Assembly: GCA_030998225.1 (NCBI GenBank)
Contig: JAPYXD010000752.1
Span: 17,872,501 to 17,936,500 of the forward strand
From: Diplolepis rosae
Taxonomy: Eukaryota; Arthropoda; Insecta; Hymenoptera; Diplolepididae
Length of the DNA: 64,000 nt
Reading direction: 5' to 3'
Both the position numbers and the translations under genes were made by a program. The stretch's first letter is position 1. Every line of letters starts with the position of its first letter. The notes below the pieces were generated by a model. It saw only the letters and a program-made list of their open reading frames with translations, did no database searches and was not told the origin of the DNA. Shown piece after piece: positions 43,301 to 53,876 of this stretch.

Positions 43301-45291
43301 AATACCCTTAATCATCGTTAATAAACAGAATTATAGATATATCCAATAAAGATCAACAAATAAACCCGAATCAAGAGCCACAAACAGTTTAATGTACTAT
43401 TTTCAATTTTTTGAAAGTAATTTTCTCCATATTAAATACACTTTTTCATTTTGCGAAACAAGTCCTTACACTTTTCTTCTAGGGTATTAGAATGATATGG
43501 GAGTCAAGTGTCGAAAAATAATCAAGATTTCAGGTTTCAAAACCTCTTAATCAGCTGAGCAAAATGTGGTCAGTATCAGACAGAACTGAACCTATCCCCC
43601 TGTGATTTCATGTTAATTTTAACATTTATTTCAGTTGAACCAGGTTCTGAAACATTACGAAATATTGATTGTACAATTCTTATCTTATTATCTTCTTTTT
43701 ACAGTTTGAACAAAATTTGTTATTTTAACTTCAGAATTGACTTTCTTTAATTAACATTTCATTTCTGTGATTTTATTAAATGTTATATAATATTCTCGGT
43801 TTCTGGTGTTACAGGATCTACTAACCATCCAGAACTCGGCTTGTCTTCTAGAATTCTATTTATTCTATTCATTGTACATTAGAATTGTTTTGGATTGGTT
43901 TTAGATGAAAAACCATCCGATAATATTGGGGGACAGTTCTGATTTAATACAGAAAATAGTGTTCATTTGGAAGAACCGATGCTAGACGTTTTCTTCTAGG
44001 GTAGCACCAGGGTGAAAGCGATTCGTTAATAGGCAATCACAGTAGCAATATTGTGTTTGCGATTATTAATATTACACACAATTAAAGAATATTTACCTTG
44101 TCTCTGCACCAGGTTCTGACACGTCCCTGCTTTTCCTTAATTTCGTGAGTAACTTTTGGTCCAAGCCAAGCAGCACCGATATGTGGACCCAAAAGGGTCA
44201 TAGGTGTTTCATTCTGAAAATTTGGAACGTCCAACGAAGCCCCGTGATGCACTAAAGTTAGTATCGCTGTATTATTTTTGGCGATGATTGCCCAATGTAG
44301 AGCTGTATTCCCGTGTAAGTTGTCTGTGAGTGAATGCGACGCTCCCAGAGTGAGCAAAAGACGCGTCGGATCCAGGCTGCAAAAAGCTTTTTTATTAAAC
44401 CAGAACACTTTACTACACTTCCCTAATATGCTACGGAAACAATGTAAATAAAATGATGCAATAGCATCAAAAAAGACAAATAAAATTGATGAGTATAAAC
44501 AGGATTAATAAAAGGCAAATGATGGAATACTTACTAAAAAGAGTCTTACCTGTTGACTTTGTAAGCGCTCCACATAAGAGGAGTCATTGCACTCCTGTCT
44601 GGCATATTAGGGTTGACTCCTTTTGCGACTAGATAAGCGACTATGGCGGTGTGGCCGAATTGTGCAGCCAAATGTATGCACGAAGAACCTTCGCAGTCCC
44701 TTAAAGTTGGATCAGCTCCAGCCTTCATTAATATCACAACTGTGGACAAGTGCCCTTGTCTAAAATCAAATTTTGCTTTTAATTTCATCAAAAAGCTTTG
44801 CGAGATCTGTAATTAGTTTATTTAAACTAACCTCGTCGCCCAATGCAGTGGCGTAGAAGCAAGTTCACCTCCAATAGCATCGACGATTGCACCTTTCGCG
44901 ATAAGATATTTTACTATTTCTTTGCGATTGTTTATCGCAGCCCAATGCAATAATGTCACTGTTTCTGAATCCGGCTGGTTAACGTCCACGCCAGATTCCA
45001 CCAATTCCGTAACTCGATCCAAAGCTCCATACTGAAAATCAAGCAATATTTAATTATTTTTAATATCAAGCAAGTTTTGTATTGGTAATTTCAAAATTGA
45101 TGTTTATAAATAGAAAAAAGAGAATTTAATTGACGTTTTAAGCAAATTACCTGTGTAGCCCTGACAATGTCGAAAGAACTGCAATCTTGTACAGTAGGTC
45201 GTGGCGGTTCCTGTTGTCGATTATTACTTGAGTCCTCAGGTTCGCCATTGCCTTCGCCTTGGCAGGCGGTTTGCATTTGCAGGGCGTACAT
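40144..45291 (-). CDS. Hip14: Palmitoyltransferase Hip14 / ZDHHC17 (nine coding exons)
   Basis: Exons 45151-45291, 44832-45031, 44550-44759, 44097-44376, 42576-42776, 41943-42104, 41491-41647, 40970-41214 and 40144-40380 join in frame to 1833 nt (610 aa plus stop), close to the usual length for this family. Hip14 is a Golgi and synaptic-vesicle membrane enzyme that S-palmitoylates proteins such as SNAP25 and CSP. Residues ~48-280 are ankyrin repeats ([62 protein letters not shown]). Membrane segments follow. The Cys-rich DHHC domain (about 413-451) has DHHC at 440-443, with Cys443 as the predicted acyl acceptor. Two further membrane segments and a cytosolic tail with TTxE-like [15 protein letters not shown] follow. 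All introns are GT-AG. Nothing points to loss of function. Confidence 0.96.
40970..41214 (-). CDS. Hip14: Hip14 coding exon 8
   Basis: Encodes [20 protein letters not shown] and the last two membrane segments. Acceptor TATTTTCACCAG, donor TCAG|GTGCGT. Confidence 0.93.
41491..41647 (-). CDS. Hip14: Hip14 coding exon 7 (DHHC domain)
   Basis: Encodes the CxxC and HC pairs [15 protein letters not shown] and the catalytic [13 protein letters not shown]. Acceptor TTGTTTTCAG, donor ATCG|GTAAGA. Confidence 0.96.
41943..42104 (-). CDS. Hip14: Hip14 coding exon 6
   Basis: Encodes [20 protein letters not shown] and the second membrane helix of the central pair, then [15 protein letters not shown]. The donor is AAT|GTAAGA. 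Confidence 0.9.
42576..42776 (-). CDS. Hip14: Hip14 coding exon 5
   Basis: Encodes [20 protein letters not shown] and the following membrane segment, ending IYLATK. Acceptor ATTTTTTCAG, donor TAAG|GTAATT. Confidence 0.92.
42777..44096 (-). other. Hip14 intron 4
   Basis: A 1.3-kb A+T-rich intron with no second gene or repeat ends identified. Confidence 0.7.
44097..44376 (-). CDS. Hip14: Hip14 coding exon 4 (ankyrin)
   Basis: Encodes [20 protein letters not shown], the ankyrin unit [20 protein letters not shown] and the linker to the membrane part. Acceptor GCTTTTTGCAG, donor CAAG|GTAAAT. Confidence 0.93.
44550..44759 (-). CDS. Hip14: Hip14 coding exon 3 (ankyrin)
   Basis: Encodes [20 protein letters not shown] and the ankyrin unit [20 protein letters not shown]. 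Acceptor TTGATTTTAG, donor ACAG|GTAAGA. Confidence 0.94.
44832..45031 (-). CDS. Hip14: Hip14 coding exon 2 (ankyrin)
   Basis: Encodes [20 protein letters not shown] and two ankyrin units. Acceptor TTGATTTTCAG, donor CGAG|GTTAGT. Confidence 0.94.
45151..45291 (-). CDS. Hip14: Hip14 coding exon 1 and start
   Basis: ATG at 45291 opens [20 protein letters not shown]; the exon ends FDIVRATQ with donor ACAG|GTAATT. A second in-frame ATG five codons later is a possible alternative start. Confidence 0.88.
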
Positions 45292-47119
45292 TCTTTATCA
45301 AACAGAAAATTTTTAATTTTCGTTAGTTTTTAATTCTCAACTAGGAATACGATGATAATAGTTAATGTTAAAACAGCTTCAACTAATAAATAAACTATAT
45401 AATTAATATTCATTTTGATGATTTTTTATATAATATAATTTCCAGAATAAGCGTATTTTCATTGTTTGTAATTTTTCCAAATGCATTGAAATAATTTCAT
45501 AAATTTTATTAGTTTAATTACTGAGCTATAAAATAAAGTACATGGCATTGTTGAAATCATTCACATGTTATGTCGAATATATTTTTTTGACTTCTGTAAC
45601 CCTCTCTTCTCATCTTTCGAGGTACTATTGAATCATTTTTATTTTATTTTTTATTAAACAATTATATCAATAAATAAAAATAATTGCGTTTATCAATTTC
45701 ACAAACAGACTTTTAGGTTTAGTTTTAAACATTTATTTTTCCTGTGGGAATTTATTTTATTTTCCAATTTAGCAACAGAATAATCTCGAGTACCTGGAAC
45801 ATTGATTGTATCAGATAGTCCTATTTAAAAAAAGAAAATTTATATAATTCAATTCATATAGTTGCATAACATAAAAAATGAAAATGTTTTCTAAGGCCAA
45901 ATTAAAAAAAAATGCAAATGGTTGAGCATTCAAGATTTTTTTCAGCTTACTTGAGTTGCAATAATGCTATTGTTAAAAACTTATTCATAATTTTCATGAG
46001 AAAAATTATAATTTGAAATTAATACATGTTAATATATACGTCGCAGTATTTACACGTGACTGTAATAAATAAATAAGCATCACGTGAATCCATAGACTCC
46101 TCAGTTTTAATGACTTTCAACGAGTAGTCTTGTAATAATCAGGACAATCTAGAACTTATTTGAAATGAAAATAAGAAATTCATGCACTACCTATTATTTA
46201 AATTACACATGTATAAAAAAAACTTGAATAGTAAACTATGATAAAAAATACGTTATCGTCAATCAATTCACCTTTTTAGGTTATGTTATATCAAAAATGT
46301 GGACGATTATCCTGTATCTTTGTAAATTTTTTTGATATATTGAACACAATGAAATTTCCAACATGCCTTGCCAAAAAATCATTTAAAATAAGAAGTAAAA
46401 ACAATCCGAAGTATATAACATTTATCACTAAAAATATTACTAAGTACTATTCTGTGATTGTTAACCTTAAAAAACTCTAATTAATGTACATAAATTTCTT
46501 GAAATTCTTTTCTTTAACATATTTAAAATCACGTTTTTTGTTTATTAAAATTTTACATTTCCTCTGTATTCGCACTTTTTTGCAAAGTTGGTAAGAAATT
46601 ATGACTTACCTTGAAAATAATGAAAATATTCTATCGTACGAACATCTCGTTTTTCAATCGGAAAATCATGGAAAATATAAACAATTTTCCTTATGAAATT
46701 TCACTGTCTGATAATTCACCGGTAAATTATTGGAAAGGTGAATTCTCCATTCTAACAGCTTAGAGCCACTATGGCAGCGTTATACATGAGCGGTAGATTT
46801 CCTATCACTTTGTTACTAAAACTTTTGCGCAAAAATTAAGAAAAATATCCTTTCTCAATAAATGTAATTTTTTCACACTTTTAGATATTTAATTTTCTCA
46901 AATCAGGAATGTTCGGTCGTCAATTTTTAATCATATAGTCTATCATAATTACAGATGAGATGATCACAGCCAGATACGACCAGAGATGGGTACGCAATTT
47001 ACTCTAGGAAATTTACTTGGTTTTTTCAGTGTTTTACCAGGTGTATTTTACGTGTCTGGTTTTTTACGCAATATGCCTGGGTAAATAGGAGTAAAGTGCG
47101 ATTGGATGGTTTGGATTGT

Positions 47120-47215
47120 GCTGCGGACCCACGAGCACATAAGAAAGAAAGAGATAGAAATATCTTTTATTTCATTCTTTCTCATGTGCTCGCGAGCCCG
47201 CAGCAGGTCTAATGC
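47120..47215. repeat. Hairpin-forming inverted repeat
   Basis: GCTGCGGACCCACGAGCACA and TAAGAAAGAAAGAGATA are mirrored by TCATTCTTTCTCATGTGCTC and GCGAGCCCGCAGC. The minus-strand frame over it is not supported as a gene. Confidence 0.65.
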
Positions 47216-47382
47216 ACCATAAAATGCGTTTTTTACTTCTTGTAAAGAACTATATCTTATTTTCGCTCGTGGCCTCTTGCTATTCCGCAAATATCCATAA
47301 CTGTATAATTATGAAATGTAGTAAAAATTAGGAATTTCGCAGTTTCAATGTCCAATATGAAGCACACATACCTCGCTGTCTG

Positions 47383-47507
47383 TCCTTTTTTGTCAAGGTT
47401 TGATAGATAGAGACACGTTCGAGTCTTTTCAACGCACAGTGAAAACTCGAATGTTTAGGTCGTTTAGGTCAAACGTGTCTCTTTCTATCATGGTTGACAA
47501 AAAGGAT
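47383..47507. repeat. Inverted repeat with TCCTTTTTTGTCAA ends
   Basis: TCCTTTTTTGTCAAGG and GATAGATAGAGACACGTT on the left are mirrored by AACGTGTCTCTTTCTATC and TTGACAAAAAGGA on the right. Probably a small MITE. Confidence 0.6.
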
Positions 47508-47994
47508 TTAAGAGTTTAGGCAAAGACATTATAGTATAGATGAAGTAAGTCCCCGGATAAGCTTGTATAAACGGGAGTTCAATTCCTCCTGGCATATGTG
47601 AGATGCACACTTTCAAATTTTTTTTGGCTTATATAAATTTAAAAATCTTAAAATTAGCCATTTCTATATATTTCACGAAACCTCATTATAGTATAGATGC
47701 GGCATGCATAGCTTGATGATGGGTACCGTGGCCCGTATTTAATTGTTCTTATTATACTGTTTTTATTAATGTTAATTTACTATTTTAAAAATATAAATTA
47801 ATATCCACCTTATTTTATATTCTATTTTCTTTAATTATTCATAATGATTTCCAACTAATTACAACTCTCATCAACTTCGTTCCTTGTTCAGAATTTTTCA
47901 TTTTTTTTCCATTTTCCAACTTAATTTTACCTCAAAAAAATAATATAAATGCAGTGATATGTAGACAATTAAATATAAAAATTTAAAAGAAGTT

Positions 47995-48190
47995 ATTATT
48001 CAATGCCATAAAGGAATAAAAGAGATATTAATATTTAAATATTAATATCAGCTGAATGTTTCAAAATAGTTTTTGTACGAGATAAATATGAATAAAAAGG
48101 GGAGAATTTAATTTAAAATATTCAAATAATATTAATATTTAAAGTCTGATCTCTTTTATTTGTTTATGGCATTGAATAATTTATTTTAAA
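47995..48190. repeat. Inverted repeat containing a perfect palindrome
   Basis: TATTCAATGCCATAAA on the left is mirrored by TTTATGGCATTGAATA on the right. Positions 48024-48049 are a perfect 26-bp palindrome of A/T words bounded by GATATT and AATATC. Confidence 0.7.
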
Positions 48191-48904
48191 AATTTATTAT
48201 TTTAAATTCTTCGTATGTTACTGTGAATTTTCAGGGAGTGATGGTACAGTTAGCGCCGCGTGTGACTTTTCGGCAAACTAACTTAGGAATTCAACTTAGG
48301 ACACTAACGGGGCGCCATTTTCTTTTCTGATGCATACGGCTGTTATAAACAACTCCGAATTTTCGTGCTGACATCTACAACTCTCAGCTGTTTCCATGGT
48401 AACTGTTTAGGTTTCTACACCATTTGTCATACCCAAATTGTAACCGAACGACTTTGGATTTAGCCGAACACAAACTAGATGCAGATTTTATTTTGTGTGG
48501 GAGTGAGTGAATTCATATAATTGTGTATTTGAGCAATGCTAAGTTTGAAAAGCGCGCCAACTATCAACTGCCAAAATGTCGGGGTGCGAACTCCTACATA
48601 ATATAGTACCTTAGCCACATCTATGGTATAATGTCACTAGTTTGTTATTCTGGCCTTTTGTTCTCTGAACAAGGAGCCATTAAGTGAAAACAAAAATAAT
48701 GTCACTAGTTTAGGTTTACATTGTGCACAGGCCAAAACCAGACATGTGTTTAACTTTCGCGGCAAAAACATTAAAAAAAATATTCATGCTGTTTTATCGA
48801 CTGCCCGACCTGGTCCCACACTCTTGGGTAAAACAGAACGCATCAGCTGATAAACGGAAAACATCAAAACAGAAAACAGAATAGAACAGTTAAAAGTTAA
48901 ATAA

Positions 48905-48940
48905 ATGTCAACTGAAAAAACGAAAAATGTCAGTCACTGA
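48905..48940 (+). promoter_or_regulatory. Sgf11: Upstream reading frame overlapping the Sgf11 start
   Basis: An ATG 22 bp before the Sgf11 start opens an 11-codon out-of-frame stretch that ends TGA at 48938-48940, just past the real start. If it lies on the mRNA it would lower initiation at 48927. The transcription start is not known. Confidence 0.35.
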
Positions 48941-49143
48941 GGAGAAAATTCAAGAATTAAATACACGGTTTTTGGAGTTCATGAACAAAAAAGAGAACGT
49001 AGAAGCAGCCGCGACGGAATTTTATGAAGATCTTTTGGACGAGGTTTTAATGGGATTCGTTTTTGACGTACATCGGACAATTAAAAGTGGTAGCTCCGAT
49101 GTCGAGGAAGGCATTCCAGACGACGAGTCTTACGTCATTATAG
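48927..49143 (+). CDS. Sgf11: Sgf11 coding exon 1
   Basis: Encodes [20 protein letters not shown] to [11 protein letters not shown]. The donor is ATAG|GTTAAA; the final G is completed by AT of exon 2 to give Asp. Confidence 0.92.
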
Positions 49144-52100
49144 GTTAAAATTTGTGTTTATTTTCATTACATTTTAAATGATATTCTTTTAATTATACAA
49201 TGGAATATCAGGAATAGATTATTTTCATTCATATGAAATTTCTTAACGTTAATTAAAATAATACATTTTATTCAAGTTACAAAACCGGCATGCAATTTTA
49301 TACCGATATTAAGGTTAATTTTTAGAATAGTGTGAATTGGCTTTGAACGAAGTTACATTTTTTAAAGCAAGTTTCTTAAATTATGTGCATTCCTATATAT
49401 CTATTTTGAACTTTCACTACGTAATGTAATATAATATAATTCGGTTTTAAAAATTGCAAAACGGAATCATACCTGTCTAATATACCGATCAAAACAGTGC
49501 ACAAAAATATTTCAGAATTCCGCGTTTAAAACCTAAATTTGTGGTAGAAAATTTATTCTACATATTTTCTTTTTTATAGAAAAGAGTTGTAGATTGTACT
49601 ATTTTCAAAATAAATTCAACATGCGCAGTTTTTTGAGTACGGCAATTTTTAATCTTTCTTCACTTTATGTCGTTCTTAATCGGAAAATTATTGTATGTTT
49701 TGTCTTAAATATCACGGATTACAAATATAAATATTCTAAAGCAAGGCAATATTTGATATTACATCATTTTTCCAATCTCAAATGTTTAATTTTAATATTA
49801 ATTTTCGTTTACGACATTTCTTTAATTGTAATTTTAGTTTTTGTATCATTCGATCTAACGAAAGAACTTCAAGGTAGAAAAAAAAAACGCTTAAGATTTT
49901 TTAAAGGAATTAATAAATTATAAAAATTACGAAGAAGAAATCGAATCGAGAAATTGAACTAAACGCGTTTGTACTTGGTCTGTCCAATGTATTCTATTTT
50001 TTTATATGGAAACAACTGTTTTAGACTAATTTGGATTTGTTGAGTTTCCTAGAGAAGAACGTGGATATGTACAGCTTTGTACTTTAATAAATTAATGAAA
50101 GCGAATATGGGATACGACCTTCACGTATCATTTTTAGATTAATTGATTGAATCTCTAATCAATTGAATAGTCGAACGTGGTTATTCAAGAAGAAATATAA
50201 ATAATTGTACAACGTGAAGCGTAGTACTTTTACAATCGCTTCGTACTTTTACAATCGCTTTATACATTTACAATTGCTTTGTGTTATTCTACAAAAATAT
50301 TTTTTTATAGTGTGCATTTCGCTCGCCCATTGGTCTGGACACTTTAGTTCCTCCCAATCGTAGCATTTCTGTAGGCACGCTGTCTTCTGCCCGTCAGTTG
50401 GGTAAAATACGACTGGTTGTCAACATACAGGGGCTCAAATTTTCGACGTTTTTGACACGCGTGCCGTTATTTAATCAATCATAACTTTTGCTGAAGATGA
50501 TCAATTTTATTTTTATATGAGTGTTTTTTAAACTTTTTTTATGAGCTTTCCGATAAAAATAATGATTTTCTAATAAAAAAAATATTTTATGCTCATTTTC
50601 CCATTTTAAACATATTTTTGGGTTTTTTTCAACATGCAACCCCTTAAATATTTTTCAAATTTTATAAAATAAAAAGCTTAATTCTTTCCCATCAAAACCA
50701 TCCAAGGTAGAAAGTGAGGCAAAAATTGCTATTGGGCTTAAAAGAGGATTCTTGAGCTCGGCTGCTGCGTCGCGAGCCGCTATAAAGTGTAATTAAGCAC
50801 TTCATAGGTCTCATTGTGTATTTTGTCTTCGCAGTTTGACATTTTTCCAAAGAAAACTGTACGACAGAGTAAGAAAATAAGTATACGTGTAATGGAATAA
50901 TCACTTTGCTCAATCATTGATGTGAGAGGCGAGGTGACTCACACCAAAAAGCACACCGAATTAATTAAATTTGGAACTCATATTCAGCTTTAAATCATTT
51001 TTTTTTTAAATAAATGAAAAACAATTTTAAACACTAAAAACTTTTAAAAATATATGTAAAAAATTAAAAAATATGTTAAAAAAATGTACAATGACTATAA
51101 TTATATTATAATAATATTAATGGACACAATGAACAATAAGAAACATCGTAAATTTGAGCTCCTGTGTGTTGAAAACTAGTCCTACTAGAGCTGTCTCCTT
51201 TCGGGGGATTAAAAGAGGTCCACTAGAACTACAGAATTGAGAAACATCTGATCAAATTTCTCCCGGACTGATTAAAAAAACATTATTTTTATGTATTTTA
51301 ATACAAATTTTTATTATCGGCTTCAAAATAGGTTCCTTTTGAGCCAATACAAGCATGCCAACGGTTAATCCAATTTTCCATACACTTCTTATAGACCTCG
51401 GCCGGTATAGCCTTTAATTCCTTCAGCGAATTTCTTTTTTTGGCCTCAATTGACTCATGGCGCGTTCCCCGGAGCGGATATTTGAGTTTTGGAAACAGGA
51501 AAAAGCCACAGGGAGCCAAATCTGTCGAATACAGTGGTTAAGCAATGACTTTTGTTTCGTGTTTAGCCAAAAATTCAGTCACAATCAGGCTGGATTGTGA
51601 CGGCGCATTATCGTGGTTCAGATCTTTCGGTACGAGTCTGGCGGCGACGCGCTTCATACCCAAAACATGAACAACAATGTGTTAAGTCGATCCATAATAG
51701 ATGTTGAGAGCCTCTGCTACATCTCTAATGTCAACACTACGATTTTCGAACACAATTTTCTTCACTTTTTCGATGTTATCGTCGTTAACAGAGGTGGATG
51801 GACGACTCGCATGAAGCATGCTTTCTACGACCTCATGACCCTCACTGAATGCTTTATGTCACTCAAATACTTGCGTTCTCGATAGAATAGAGTCCCCAAA
51901 ACACTTCTGGAACATTTTCAATGATCCCGTGGCCGTAATTCCATTGGAAACACAAAATTTCAAGCAAACTTGTTGTTCAATTTTTTTTTCCATAGTAAAA
52001 ATCGTCAGACAAACTTTTTGCGTTGTAAACCAATTGCTGTCAAACACACACTAATGGACGTCTCCCGCTCAATCTTCACACGACTGTCAAAGAAGGTGTT

Positions 52101-53003
52101 ACCAACCTAGAAAAAAAACTTTTTACCATTTCGGTTTATGCGCGCAGTTTAACTGGACCAGTTCGTGTCAAATTTGATCAGATGGTATACCTAAATAAAT
52201 TAAAGCGCTTCAGTACCCTTACATTTTAATTTTGTCTGACGAATTTTTTTTCTATAGATTCGCCAGGGCTGGACGTTTTTGGTCAGCATCCAGTAAAAAA
52301 GTCACAAGAATGCAATTGTCCCAACTGCGACCGGGGAGTAGCGGCTTGCAGATTTGCGACGCACCTCGAGAAATGCATGGGAATGGGTCGAAATAGTTCT
52401 CGTATTGCCTCTCGGCGCATAGCAAATAATACAAAAGATCTGAGTAATTTCAGCGGAATGATAAGTGACGACGAGGACGACGTTGACTGGAGTCTTAGCA
52501 ACGACAAACGAAAGCGTAGAAAGGACCGTAATGGTATTAAAAAATATAAACAACAAAAAAGCGGACAAAAAAATGGAGACAGCACAGATATGCTTTACAA
52601 TAGCAATGAGAATTCTCCTTCTAATTACGAGAACATGTCGCTCGAGGAGAAGAAAACTCTCCTTACCCAAATTTGCGGAGTCGTTTCTGAACACACGAAA
52701 AAACTTTGCACCAGATCAGTTCGGTGTCCGCAACACACAGACGACCAGAGGAAGGACATGCGAGCGAATCTGGAAGGGGGTAATGAAAATGTTACTGTAG
52801 AGGTGGTCGAAAATGATGAAGAGAGTCAAAATTCGAGGGAGAATTTCACACGGTGGGATCAAGAAGGCTCAAGTCATTCTAGTCCTGCAGATTCTACGTC
52901 TACAAACTCTAACAACTCGAATAAAAAGAGGGAAACCAAATCCAGAGGGAAGGGAAAACCATCTAAGCGAGATCGCAATTCACCTTTTTCTCAAGGAGAT
53001 TAG
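48927..53003 (+). CDS. Sgf11: SAGA-associated factor 11 / ataxin-7-like protein 3 (two exons)
   Basis: Exons 48927-49143 and 52258-53003 join in frame (963 nt, 320 aa plus stop). Sgf11 is part of the deubiquitinase module of the SAGA co-activator, with the Ubp8/Nonstop protease, and helps remove ubiquitin from histone H2B in the nucleus. Residues 1-72 form the helical Sgf11 N-terminus that docks on the module. The Sgf11-type zinc finger follows (ligands about C93, C96, H108, C112 in [20 protein letters not shown]), then [15 protein letters not shown]. Residues ~206-244 are an SCA7-like domain ([33 protein letters not shown]). The rest is acidic, then Ser/Lys-rich and probably disordered. The SCA7 part makes it ATXN7L3-like. 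It is divergent from Hip14. The 3.1-kb intron holds a decayed mariner. Confidence 0.95.
49144..51242 (+). other. Sgf11 intron, left part
   Basis: A+T-rich. The frame at 49594-49923 has no supporting splice sites or known product. A less A+T-rich patch at 50300-50470 and 50690-50930 is unexplained. The tandem repeat at 50220-50281 lies here. Confidence 0.5.
50220..50281. repeat. Three-copy tandem repeat of about 20 bp
   Basis: Diverging copies of GTACTTTTACAATCGCTT stand next to each other; the third reads ATACATTTACAATTGCTTT. Confidence 0.7.
51243..52187 (-). mobile_element. Decayed mariner element in the Sgf11 intron
   Basis: ACATCTGATCAAATTT at the left is mirrored by AAATTTGATCAGATGG at the right, giving imperfect terminal repeats around the transposase remnant. 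The right end abuts TATA, consistent with a TA target. The exact left border is uncertain by a few bases. Confidence 0.75.
51298..51993 (-). pseudogene. Mariner transposase remnant, internally deleted
   Basis: Reading the minus strand from ATG at 51993 gives one continuous frame of 232 codons, against roughly 345 in full mariner transposases. The N-terminal helix-turn-helix part is present ([24 protein letters not shown]-like [20 protein letters not shown]). After RLVPKDLN it jumps to [20 protein letters not shown], so the segment with the first catalytic Asp is gone. The tail [20 protein letters not shown] to the C-terminus remains. Three in-frame stops stand where Trp, Gln and Gln are expected in the family. 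It cannot be active. Confidence 0.88.
52058..52246 (+). repeat. Source copy of a 189-bp duplicated segment
   Basis: Starts ACGTCTCCCGCTCAATCTTC and ends TTTTGTCTGACGAATTT. It covers the mariner 5' end and 59 bp of ordinary Sgf11 intron up to 11 bases before the exon-2 acceptor. The copy at 55191-55379 differs at one base (52156 G, 55289 C). Confidence 0.93.
52258..53003 (+). CDS. Sgf11: Sgf11 coding exon 2 and stop
   Basis: Acceptor TTTTTTTTCTATAG. Encodes [20 protein letters not shown], the zinc finger, the SCA7-like domain and the disordered tail [13 protein letters not shown]. Confidence 0.93.
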
Positions 53004-53779
53004 AAACTTTTAGAAAACCTATAAATGCTGTAAAGACTTTAAAATTACATGTCGAATGAGATTAAGTTCGTATAATTATACCATACATATGCATATAATT
53101 ACAAAAAAAATGTTTTTATTGCGGACTTAATTAAGACATAAACATTGCCTACAATGCAAATTGATATAAATTTTATACGCTTAGAATATTTATTGTACTC
53201 ATTTAGGTTTTTTATTGTATATATATTTTCCAAAGTTCACTTGAATTCAGATTAGTTTTGTTGAATTCTATTGTATACATTGAATTTTTAATTCAGATGT
53301 ACATAAAATTTGCAAATGATTAACCCTCTCGCTGATAAATTAATATATAAAATCTTATGGTATTAGTGAAACTATTTTCGATCCATCACAGATGAATAAA
53401 TATAAAAACTGTTGTTGTATAAAATTATCGTAAATTTGAAGCGACCTCTTGCCTTCAAATATAAAATATAAATACATACAACATATTAGATAGCTATTGA
53501 AGTTTTCTTAAACTAAGCAAGAACATTAAAGACTCTCGCGATTTGTGTAACACAGTTTCGTTAATTCTGAAGTTTGAGGTCAGCACCGAAAAACGCCTTA
53601 GAAACTTCGTGAAAATGACCATGGTTTTGAAATTTTGTTCTTAACCTTTTTTATAGTTTAAGGATTATACAAAATTAATTTTGTACATTAATTTTTATGT
53701 GAATGACTTACATTACATTCTTTATTTGGTAAAATACAAATTATTTTATAGAAAAAACTTCCTATGTTCATAACCTGTA
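53004..53779 (+). other. Sgf11 3' untranslated region and spacer
   Basis: A+T-rich, no coding segment. AATAAA at about 53395-53400 is a possible poly(A) signal. Confidence 0.4.
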
Positions 53780-53876
53780 CCCTGATGAAGAAAATTTTTA
53801 TGACAAATTATTTCGAAAGGCCCATGCTCGAATCCTGGCAGTCAAAAGCATCTTCTTTTCCACAGAAAAGTTTTAA
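53780..53876 (+). repeat. SINE-like fragment (tRNA 3' half and tail)
   Basis: CGAAAGGCCCATGCTCGAAT and CCTGGCAGTCAAAAGC followed by TTCCACAGAAAAGTTTT resemble the end of the tRNA-like sequence and tail at 60640-60720. The TTAA element at 53877-54774 has inserted into the tail. Confidence 0.5.

Larger units (their letters stand above)
45292..48904. other. Spacer between the divergent genes Hip14 and Sgf11
   Basis: About 3.6 kb that must hold both promoters. I see no coding segment. It carries three inverted repeats (47120-47215, 47383-47507, 47995-48190). A less A+T-rich part at 48236-48480 (GCGCCGCGTGTGAC, GGGGCGCCATTTT) could be promoter sequence of Sgf11. Confidence 0.5.

Noticed and set aside
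49594..49923. 109-codon frame in the Sgf11 intron as an extra gene or exon
   Set aside because: Its composition is that of random A+T-rich DNA with Leu/Ile/Phe runs. Exon 1 joins exon 2 in frame without it.
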